A program made the position numbers and the translations under genes. Source: Symsagittifera roscoffensis (Eukaryota; Xenacoelomorpha; Acoela; Convolutidae). From it: a stretch of 64,000 bases of DNA. Positions 9,570-18,727 of this stretch are shown piece after piece (the stretch's first letter is position 1; each line of letters starts with the position of its first letter). The DNA is taken from assembly GCF_963678635.1 (NCBI RefSeq), contig NC_087069.1:7390633-7454632 (forward strand). Direction: 5' to 3'. The notes beneath the pieces are model-generated. The model was not told the origin of the DNA. It saw only the letters and a list, made by a program, of their open reading frames with translations, and searched no databases.

Positions 9570-10325
9570 TAGTGTCCTAAGACCCTTGTACCAAGACCAC
9601 TGTTCCAAGACTAGTGTCCCAAGGCTACTGTCCCAAGACCAGTGTCCCAAGGCTAGTGTCCCAAGACCACTGTCCCAAGGCTAGTGTCCCAAGGCTAGTG
9701 TCCCAAGACTACTGTCCCAAGGGTAGTGTCCCAAGACCAGTGTCCCAAGACTACTGTCCCAAGACTAGTGTCCCAAGGCTAGTGTCCCAAGACTACTGTC
9801 CCAAGACTAGTGTCCCAAGGGCAGTGTCCCAAGACCAGTGTCCCAAGGCTGGTATCCCAAGACTAGTGTCCCAAGGGTAGTGTCCCAAGACCAGTGTCCC
9901 AAGGCTGGTGTCCCAAGACTAGTGTCCCAAGACTAGTGTCCCAAGACCACTGTCCCAAGACTGTCCCAGGACCACTGTCCCAAGACCCTGTCCCAAGACC
10001 ACTGTCCCAAGACCACTGTCCCAAGACCCTGTCCCAAGACCCTGTCCCAAGACCCTGTCCCAAGACCACTGTCCCAAGACCACCGTCCCAAGACCCTGTC
10101 CCAAGACCACTGTCCCAAGACCCTGTCCCAAGACCCTGTCCCAAGACCACTGTCCCAAGACCACTGTCCCAAGACCCTGTCCCAAGACCACTGTCCCAAG
10201 ACCACTGTCCCAAGACCCTGTCCCAAGACCACTGTCCCAAGACCCTGTCCCAAGACCACTGTCCCAAGACCCTGTCCCAAGACCACTGTCCCAAGACCAC
10301 TGTCCCAAGACCCTGTCCCAATACT
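9570..10325. repeat. Leader minisatellite, 13-14 bp unit (element A)
   Basis: Roughly fifty tandem copies of TGTCCCAAGACCAC and variants (ACTAG, GCTAG, and a 13-bp form ending CCC). The left half is rich in ACTAG variants and the right half in ACCAC or ACCC variants, so sub-arrays were amplified separately. The same array occurs at the same place in element B (59140-59905). Confidence 0.95.
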
Positions 10326-11146
10326 CGTCACGGAGTGTCTTCCTCGTTGTAGGGTCTTCTTGAACCACCGTACCTTGTACCACCACTCGAGCTCTAGTAA
10401 AATTTTCCCAAAAACCCTCTCTTAAAAGCCAAATGCTGACCCCCTCTTCTTTTGGGTTGTTTCTCTTTCAATGTAGGTGCGCAGGTATCTTGTGATCACC
10501 TGTTCGTATAAAACCAAACACAAATCCTCACTAAAATGCAACAAAAATCTAAGTAAGAAAAATAATAAAAACAGAAAAATGAGTCCACCTGAAATTCAAA
10601 GGTGACCAATGTCTACCTTTCGTCCAAAAAAAAATGTCTGGTACCTAATTGCCACGCGCTTTCCTCCCCCCACTAGTGATCTTATGGGGTATCACAAAAG
10701 CTGTCTATATCCGGTCCCCCCTACCAAACCAACCAGCGTACCAGTCTTAACTCGAGTTGAATTCTGGATCTCCACCTAATATTACCAACGCGTGTTAATT
10801 TCTAATGTAACTAAGTCAACGATGTCGACTAATTAGTTACTCTAATTTCCCCCTTTTTACAATTTACAACCGCCAACCTCTAACTTAACCAGCCCCCCTT
10901 CTAACCTCCCCCCTTTCTAGCCCCCCTTCTTAAGCCTAAAAATTACTTTAAGCGCCGGGTGCTAAACCTCTCAAGAGAAAACCGTAGACCTGTTTCCAGG
11001 CCTGCTCAAGTAAAAACGTTCCTCAAAACTGGGGGATTTCGCTTATCCAATTTTACACTTATCTCCTATAATGTAATGTGGATTCTAACGATACCCGTTC
11101 TGCCCAACTTGAGAACTCGAGAATTGCCAAATCCTTCTTGGCTGCT

Positions 11147-11345
11147 TTCCCACTCGACTGGTCACCTGTTCCAGTCCAGTCTCCTATTGGTTCAGCCAAG
11201 TGTCCCTGAACCACTCTCCCACTCGGCTGGTCACCTCTTCCAGTCAAGTCTCCTATTGGTTCAGCTCAGTGTCCCTGAACCACTTTCCCACTCGGCTGGT
11301 CACCTCTTCCAGTCAAGTCTCCTATTGGTCCAGCTAAGTTCCAAG
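11147..11345. repeat. 69-bp tandem repeat in leader of element A
   Basis: Three direct copies of a unit containing CACTCGGCTGGTCACCTCTT followed by CAGTCAAGTCTCCTATTGG and a spacer. The same triplet array is in element B at 60775-60968, so it predates the split of the two copies. Confidence 0.85.
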
Positions 11346-11800
11346 TTATCTGAAAACCCTTGACAACGCCCCACTTTGGGCACTTTATTCAGTTTACTGG
11401 TTTAAATTGCTAGGTTGATCGAAACGATCGAACTTGTAAAACAGTATGGGTATACTATTTAATTAATATAAAGGTTTGATCCAACTAATCTGGTGTCAAA
11501 GTCACTGTCTTTTTTCGTTTTATGGTTTTTGTTCCTTTTTCTATTCTTTTTTGGTTTTTGTTTTGCTTTTTGTCTTTTTGCTCGTGTTTTTGTCCCCCTA
11601 GTTGCCCCCCTTTACTCGGTTAGCTAAGCCTCGTTCGGAGAGCGTACCAGGAAATTTTCTCGAGTTTTCTTAAAAAGCTATCACGGTACAACCGGAAGGT
11701 TTGCACGTTCCTGTCGAACCGTACCGCCGGTACTCTAGAATGGGCATTCAGCCCGAAGCTGTCTCAAGTGGGTTTGACTCCGTAGTCTTGATGTCGTAAA

Positions 11801-11815
11801 CACCCAGGAGCGCCA
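11801..11815 (-). other. Primer-binding site of element A
   Basis: On the coding strand this reads TGGCGCTCCTGGGTG. It starts with TGG, as expected for pairing with a tRNA 3' CCA, and lies 12 nt inside the LTR. The identical 15 bases follow the 5' LTRs of B (61397-61411) and C (13383-13397). I could not match it to a specific tRNA. Confidence 0.75.
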
Positions 11816-11827
11816 TAAAAACACTAT

Positions 11828-12708
11828 GTAACATTCGTCTACTGCAGTCACACATGAGGCTTAAGAAAAATAGGCCCTATAACCACTGGCTCAAGGGTCA
11901 GGGGCACTATCTCTTGTGTTTTCCCACCTCAAGAACGGTCGGAGCCAGTTCGGTTCGCTTATGACATGAGACTACGACCCGTTACAGCTTAAAGGCTACT
12001 ACTAAAATATCCCCCCACTCTAGAATTAGAAACGTCCCCATACTTAGGTCTCTAGATACCCAAAATACATGAACGCCGTTAAAAACCGGGTTGGAACAAT
12101 CCGTTAGGTTACTTTTTATTAGACAGTGTGACTTTGATCCATTTCAGATGGATCAACCTAAAACTCGCCTTATCTCAACATAACAATCATAAAACACACT
12201 CTAGAAATTAAATTTGTACTCACATAGCAGCACGCTCAAGAATTGGGAAATAATCCAGTCAGTAACTAACTCAAGAAATGAATAACTAAGAGAAGTTTAA
12301 TGTTTTATAGTTTGGACAGCAAGGATAAGTTCATGCTCTAGAATTTGAGTTCTCTTGGACCGTTGGGACACTCTAGTTGTCCGCCTTTCCGCTGAAGGTT
12401 CACTCTGGTCCAACTTTAGTAATCGCTCTCTCGGGGATACTCTGTCTTCTATTTCAAGTAGGACAGCTCTACTCTCGATTATATATAGACGGAAATTGCG
12501 AATAGCAATTTCCCACTCGTTTTTACTTTCTAACTTTCCCGCAATTGCTCTAAAATTGTTCTCATTTCTTTTTCTGATTTTCAGTTGTCGCGAGAAAATC
12601 GTGCATGACATGTTCCATTCGAATTTTTGAAAAATAAAATTTCTCTCCAAAATCAAGTATTTTCTGCTCTTCTCAAGGTCAAACTTCCAAATATGACCGA
12701 CTGGCACA
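11828..12708 (-). repeat. 5' LTR of element A
   Basis: This 881-bp copy aligns along its length with 39393-40285 and 61425-62363. Coding-strand termini are TGTGCCAGTCGG and CGAATGTTAC. It holds a 9-bp perfect hairpin (12134-12156). A TATATATA stretch near 12480 could be a TATA box and TTTATT at 12115-12120 a poly(A) signal on the minus strand, but neither is kept in B. Confidence 0.9.
12134..12156. other. Conserved LTR hairpin, family I
   Basis: TTGATCCAT and ATGGATCAA pair perfectly around TTCAG. The 3' LTR of B has the same hairpin (39699-39721), while the 5' LTR of B has changes in the first arm. It could be an RNA structure or a palindromic protein site. Confidence 0.5.
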
Positions 12709-13370
12709 AACAACTACGAAATCGAGATTGAAAAACGACAACGATTTACAGAGTAACAGAAAACACTCCGAGTTGCAACTATTGTGCCGCTACAATAGTT
12801 GCAAGGCCGTTGCGAACAACGGTGAAGGGTGAGAGACAGCCTTCCGGATTAAGAAAAAATCAAGATTAACGAGCTTGATTCAGCGGATTCGTCAATCCGG
12901 AAGGGTAAAGGAACTGAAACTTTTATCCTGTTACATAAACTTTTAGCTTCCTGTCATGTCCTGACTTGAATTGAATTGATATTTGGATTAGTTTTGATAA
13001 GGATGAGGAGCTAGGAGTTGGGGGGAAAGGGTTGATCCATCTTCGATGGAGATGATGATTTTTATCTACTGAACAAAAACAATAATTCAATAAATAGTAA
13101 TAGCCCTATTTTTAGGAGTGACCTCGTGGTCTGGGGATACTGAGACTCAGCCATGAGCTCACTATTTGCATGCAACCTAGTTAATTTGAGCGTTCTGGTC
13201 GAAGCCGGAGAACAGTAACGTTTTTGTCGACCCGATGTAAGAAAGACCACCGAAAGCACTGGCTTGGTAGAGACGGTGAAAAGCATGCAGAACTCTGTTT
13301 AGACGTTAGCCAGTCGTCTTAGGACTTAGTTTTGTTTTCCGTCGATATGTATCTTCCGGGCGAATGTTAC
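12709..13370 (+). repeat. 5' LTR of element C, 5'-truncated by element A
   Basis: It matches 35277-35936 nearly base for base and ends in CGAATGTTAC. AATAAA at 13089-13094, also present in the 3' copy, is a candidate poly(A) signal. The missing 255 bp correspond to 35022-35276. Confidence 0.93.
12773..12822. other. Tandem hairpins in family II LTR
   Basis: A 13-bp perfect stem, TTGCAACTATTGT with ACAATAGTTGCAA, closes a 6-nt loop (12773-12804). It is followed at once by CCGTTG-CGAA-CAACGG (12807-12822). In the 3' LTR both stems are unchanged (35341-35372 and 35375-35390) and only one loop base differs. This is probably an RNA structure in the transcribed LTR. Confidence 0.7.
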
Positions 13371-13382
13371 ATACATGTTTTA

Positions 13383-13397
13383 TGGCGCTCCTGGGTG
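13383..13397 (+). other. Primer-binding site of element C
   Basis: TGGCGCTCCTGGGTG, identical to that of A and B, starts 12 nt after the LTR end. The intervening bases (ATACATGTTTTA) resemble those of A (ATAGTGTTTTTA), so the spacing is conserved between families. Confidence 0.75.
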
Positions 13398-16355
13398 TTA
13401 TTCTTTTTTAACATCATGACCGGCAGAACCGTTAACGAGCACTCCGCGCCGAGCGGATGCTCACATTAACGCCTTTAATAGGCCTAAACCGCCGGGGCGG
13501 AAGGGTAGTTCGGAACGCGGAAGCCTTCCGGATTACCGTGAATAGTTTTTTAACCTAGTTAAGACCGAAAATTCACGAACCAGGAAGGGTGGGGGGATTG
13601 GCCGTCCCCTCGTCCCCTGAGTGGTTTGTGACCAAAAACACTTAAAGATATATACAAAACCAAACAAAAAGTAGTATAGTACCCAAGAAAAACAAAAAAC
13701 ATAAAAAATAACCGAAAAAACCAAAAACAGTAAAAAAGTAAAAAATCAGTAGAAATCATCCCCCCAGACAAGATGTGATTCAAACACCCCGCTTGTTGTT
13801 GATAGATATATTGTTGTTACAGGCATTTATATCAGTCAGGATCGTTTCGATCATTTTTGTGGCCCGTTTGTGAGGCTTGTACTGTAGGGTTATTTGAGCA
13901 TTTAAGCACGTTAATGATAAATTTCGCTCAATCCGGAAGGGTCAGCTGATTTGCGCTCAATTCGGATGGGTCTTGGGAGAAAACCGATCCGGCAAGCAGT
14001 ACAAGGAGCAACAAGAAGGGGCTCAACGACAACAGCAATCGACAGTTGGGTATCGTTAACAAGTTTTGTATCCCTTTTGGTACAAAAAGTAAGATAGTAA
14101 TCTGTGGGGGGCTCGACAGTGCTGCACTGTAGTGACCCTTCACCGAACTGCGAATATCCGAGTTAAGCACCTTAATTCGGATATTAAACAAACCCGGAGG
14201 GGTATAGTATTACTACTATTATTATTTATATAGCTTATATTAATATTCCTATATCGTTTTTAAGTGAAAAACAGAGAAAACAGACCGGTTTTTAGGGTCA
14301 AAATAGCGATATTTTGATCCCCCCACAAATCGTGATTTTTGATATATCAATATTTTTTGGAACGGAAAAAAGCACTAGGTTAGTGCGTTACATCAAAATT
14401 GCACTACTATAATAGGTAGAACTGGTTAACTTTAGTTCGGAAGTGGTTGGAACTATTTTGGTACCAAAAACCAAATTTTCCCATTTTTTGATAGTAAGAA
14501 ACACTATAAAATCCGAAAATTTTTTGAAATTTTTGAGTTAGGACAGTAAAAATAGTTGTATGGACAACGCCCACTAGTGAATCTACGAGTTTTAAAACCC
14601 GCTATCCGAAAGCCTTCCGTGTTGCAGAGAAATCGAACTTAACGAGTTTGATTTGGTGGATTCATCAATCCGGAGGGGTACAGGTAGCATAGTTTTTCGC
14701 AAATTTTTTCAGCTAAAGCGTTTTAGATCGGGTCTTTTGCATTGAACTAGAAGATTATAGGCCTTCTGAGCTCGGATCAATAATTGTTAGGCCGAAATGA
14801 ACAGAATTGCGGAAAAAGTTAGGTGGAACCTATAAGAGAGAAATTTTTTGAGTTTGCAAGAAAGACGTTTTGGCTAATAACTTTTCGACAACTGGACAGA
14901 TCCGGTTGGTCTTGGTACCATTAGATCAGAAATTAGCTAAACTTACTAGTAAGAAAAAGAATTACTCGAAAAAGCGAGCGAGAAAATTTTTCGAGATTGT
15001 TTTTAGCAAATTACTAAATTAGGAGGGATACACCCTTCACGTTTTATAAATTTTTCTTGGAAAACCCTTAAACCCCTACCAAAAGTGGATAGCGATTGAA
15101 CTAAGTAACTTAGGACAGTTCTAGACAAAAAGGGAGGGCTAAAGGCACAAGAAGACCTTAATAGAGTCGAAATTAGGCAAGTGATAAGACCCTTCACCGT
15201 TAGTGTGAATTGTCAAATAAGAGGCTTAACTTCAATCCGGAGGGGTCTAGGAAAGGATCATATACCCTTCCCAGTGAATTCGAACAGCATAATAGCATCG
15301 CAGAACGTATCCGGAGGGGTATAAGCTGAAATCAAGAAAACTCCGAAAAGCTACTTTGACAGAACCAAAGGGCTCCCAATCCGGAGGGGTCAAAATTTTT
15401 CAAAGTCGGAGGGGTCCGAATCCGGAGGGGTCTAGTTTCCACAAAACCGGAGGGGTCCCAATCCGGAAGGGTCTACTATTTACTGACTCAGAGGGGTCCT
15501 AATTCGGAGGGGTCTTAATTTTACCAATCCGGAAGGGTCCTATTTTGCCAAATCCCGAGGGGTACTGTTTTTGTCAACTCGGAGAGATAAAATTTTATTT
15601 TAAGGACTTAGGTAAAACAAAAGAAAGACACTAGTGAGAGGCCTTAGGTTATTAAGACCCAGGCTAGGAACCAGTGACTGCACTGGAAACTTGCCTTTCG
15701 AATAAGACCAGACCAAAACAAAACGGGTCCGACCTCGGATATTCGCAACACTAGGTCTAAATTAAAGAATAGTGTAACTCATTGATGTAAATTGAAAATC
15801 AATACGTTTTTACGAGAAGTGACTGCCCTGAGGATTGTAGTAGGTCTAGCTCGGGCAGTCCGAAGGCAGATAGGTAACACAGTACTCGGTGGGCGCAATA
15901 GACGCCCACTTGAGAAAATTACTGCCTTCAAAGTTTTGTTTGTTTGGTGCTGCACCAAACGGGGAAAGCTTTTTCTTTAAAAAACTAAAGTTCGACTATA
16001 GTACGACGACCGACTAAAAGTACAATACACATACGTTTTTCATAGAAATATTCTTAGTCTGTTACTTTTGGTTTTAAATCAAAATAAACTGTGCTTGATT
16101 GGGTAGTGAGTACACTATCTTTTAAATTGACTGATAACATCATATCGTGCTAGTCCTCATATCTTACGACCAATAATTGATTAGTGCGAATAAATTATAT
16201 ACAAGGTGTATTCTGATAACACACAGGGATTCGTGGTCACTATCTAATAAAAACTTGTGAAACTTATTGTGTTGTGTTATTTTTATTGATAGTCAGGCTA
16301 GGAAGTCACCAGAAATCGAATTGAGTGTATAGGTTTGAGAAGGTACAAATAGGAA
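13398..16355 (+). other. 5' leader of element C (non-coding)
   Basis: Nearly 3 kb without a supported gene. It is AT-rich with many short direct copies of a word close to AATCCGGAGGGGTC. It shares no obvious sequence with the family I leader except overall size and repeat-rich character. Short open frames here look random. Confidence 0.7.
15232..15590 (+). repeat. Cluster of TCCGGAGGGGT motifs in leader of element C
   Basis: About a dozen copies of (A)ATCCGGAGGGGTC or one-to-two-base variants lie at irregular 15-70 bp spacing. Further single copies are near 12893 (in the LTR), 13930, 13957, 14187 and 14668. The irregular spacing and uniform orientation look like a multi-site binding array rather than a minisatellite. 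Confidence 0.8.
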
Positions 16356-18727
16356 ATGAGTCTAGACATGTCAAGAATACCTAAACTAGGTAATAGTTCT
16401 AGGAAATTCATACCTGAGGAGCAGAGAAAATCAATGACCGATCCTTTTGTGGAACGGATCAAACGAACAAGGAACGGCCAATGGAAGATGGTTTCAGGCA
16501 GAATGGTTGAAACGAGAAGTCAAAAGACCTCAGAAGAGAGAAAAGGAATGTTGGAAGTGGAGGTCCACCCGGACCAGGCCATGCAAAACAACGAAGAAAT
16601 GCATGGTTTGGAAGGGAGAGGCAGAATGCTAGCGAGCGAATCTACTCCGGTAGAACAAGGTCAGGATTTGGCCATTTCCACCGGAACACTGGATCGAGCG
16701 GAGATGTCGGAACTGTCCGACATCTCTACTGAAGTTGTGGCGACTAGGAGATCTCCAACAGACAATACCATGATGGCAGACGCAACAGAGAAACAAACCA
16801 CGTCTTCGTCGTTCACAGAAAGAATGAAAATACCTTTCGGAACATCTTTCCATTTACAATGGGAGCGGGCACAGGAAACGAAGGTGAATCCCAAGAGGAA
16901 CAAGAAGACGATGACGAGCAGGTGGACTCTGGATCTCAACTAAGCCTCAATAGTTCGACCCAGGAGAATGATCCATACCTCGGAGAAGAGACTGGAAACA
17001 AGGACAAATTTGGTGTGGTAAGAACGATAAGCAAAGAGGTAAACACACCAGGCCAGTCGAGAGGCTTTGCGATCATGACAAATTCAGAGCAGTGAAATGG
17101 GGAGAATAGAAATACAGGACTAGGCGATGCATTGGCGGATCCTGAAGTGGACAGTGAAAAGACGTCGAGACAGAGAATGAGAGCCCGGATCTCGACCAGC
17201 ACGAAGCTACCTGGGACCGACAGGGTAACACCGCCACTAGTGACGCCACTCGTGGATAACGGGGCAGCATTAGAAGAAGCCTTGAACAGCATCGTGGGCA
17301 GTATAGGAGAGCAAAACGAACAGATGTTCATAAGGATGAGTGAACTAGAAAGAGCAGTCCACGTTGAAAGAGAAAGTCTGTGGGAAGAAATAAACCGAAA
17401 TAGACAAGAAGTTGATAGGAGCGAGAAACGCTTGAGAGAAAGAACGGACGAGCATATAGCAAAGAACCTGTCGCGAATGACAAGAGAAGCGGAACAGAGA
17501 GAGTTACGCTTAAGAGATGATATGGAGAAGTTGAGAACGCAACAAGAGCAGACTCTTGGGATTCTTGACACAAAGTTGGAAGCAATGATGGAGAGGCGAA
17601 CTCAGGCCATCATGGACAGATTGGATGGACTATTAGGAAGCAGGAGTGGACCAAGAGAAGAAGAACCGAATTCGGGAGGTCCCAACAGGGAACCGAAGGT
17701 GAACTTCAATGACCATCAAAGGAGACGGGCAGATGGATCCACTCGAGGAAGGGGCAGCTCATCAGGCTATACCACAAGAGATCATATGGACAAGAGACGC
17801 TCTTGTGCCAACTGCAGTTAAACGGACCATCATGTATCAGCATGCCCAGCTTACAAACAAGGCATGAAAGCGATAGGCTTTAGCCTTGAGGACGAAGATG
17901 CGTCAGAATTGGACCATGAGGATTTCATGAGAGGGGTAATTGCGAAATTCGGCCCGAGGTGTTTCTTTTGCAACTTGGAAGGTCACTTTAAATCAGATTG
18001 TCCGCAATTCTGGGATGCAGTGGCAGACATCAAGCATCCAAGACATGAAGAAGCTCTATCAGGAGTGAAAGCCAACAAGGCTCGCCTGTTGAATGAAGCG
18101 GAGGCACGCAGAAAGGATAAACCTCAAGAGCTGGTGGCAAAGAAAATGCAGGCGGTAACAGAAGAAACACACGAACCGGAACCAGCAACTGCGGCTGATG
18201 ACTTCAAAATCGATTATAGGGCAGCCGCGAGGGATGCTCTAAATAGAGTACAGCAGGAACTAGTGACAAAAGAGATCGAACAAAAGGTGACACTCGAGCT
18301 GGAGAATGAGAAATTACAGGAGCAACTGAACGCTTTCGAAGCAACGGAGGTTGAAGAGGCAAAAGAACCAAGCAGCTTGAGCATGAAACTTAATGTGATC
18401 TCTGGTCAGAGGTTCGGTATGGTACCGCAAGGAAGTAAAATACAGTCGATAATCTCGGTGGCAGGGCATCAGGTAATCAGAAATCTGAGTGAACCATCAG
18501 AGTTCACTTTAATGCATTTGGACACATATGCAGATTATCTGAGGCAGGTGGAGCCACGCACTGAGTCGAGAGCTGTGCGAGCACTACTAACGACGGGTGG
18601 CCCTCGCATGAAGAAACTTCATGGACGCTACCTAGAGGTCTATGGGCCGTATCAAGTGATGCTGAACGTTGATGGAATCAGTATCTACACCAGGACTTAT
18701 GTGACAACAGATGATGACCAAATGGGG
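16356..18727 (+). pseudogene. gag: gag of element C, with stops, a frameshift and loss of the capsid domain
   Basis: The ATG at 16356 opens a 195-codon frame; the frame then shifts near 16853. From 16859 one frame runs into pol, broken only by a TGA at 17093 and a TAA at 17819. Visible parts are a basic N-terminus, an acidic stretch, a long coiled coil (17270-17640), and two CX2CX4HX4C zinc knuckles, at about 17806-17850 and 17966-18000, followed by a second coiled coil. B has about 200 residues of capsid between coiled coil and knuckles; C lacks them, the join lying near 17750. Gag forms the particle and the knuckles bind the RNA; without capsid this copy cannot assemble alone. Confidence 0.85.

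Larger units (their letters stand above)
9298..11800 (-). other. 5' leader of element A (non-coding)
   Basis: About 2.5 kb between primer-binding site and pol. It contains a 14-bp minisatellite, a run of C-rich and AT-rich DNA, and a 69-bp repeat. It aligns throughout with the leader of B (58881-61396). Open frames across the minisatellite are artefacts of the 14-bp period. A short upstream frame, ATG at 9304 with 11 codons, ends just before pol. Confidence 0.75.
1..12708 (-). mobile_element. Element A: giant Ty3/gypsy-like LTR retrotransposon, 3' part beyond the window
   Basis: This is a minus-strand copy of family I. From its 5' end it shows an LTR (11828-12708), a primer-binding site (11801-11815), a repeat-rich leader, pol (3289-9228) and ORF X running off the left edge at base 1. 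The rest of ORF X, ORF Y and the 3' LTR must lie to the left of the window. The pol and visible ORF X frames have no stop or frameshift, so this is the least damaged copy here, yet it has no gag. Its right end abuts a truncated LTR of element C exactly where the complete C LTR continues, so A inserted into C and is the younger of the two. Confidence 0.9.

Noticed and set aside
9614-10386. Open frames of 80-155 codons on both strands made of SQDHCPKT or GTGSWDSGLG repeats
   Set aside because: They arise from the 13-14 bp minisatellite, which is open in several frames at once; there is no conservation beyond the DNA repeat.
12773-12822. Hammerhead ribozyme in the LTR (retrozyme-like)
   Set aside because: The conserved CTGATGA and GAAA core is not present near the hairpins.
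15232-15590. CRISPR-like array from the regularly repeated TCCGGAGGGGT word
   Set aside because: Spacing is irregular, repeats are too short, and the context is an animal LTR-element leader.
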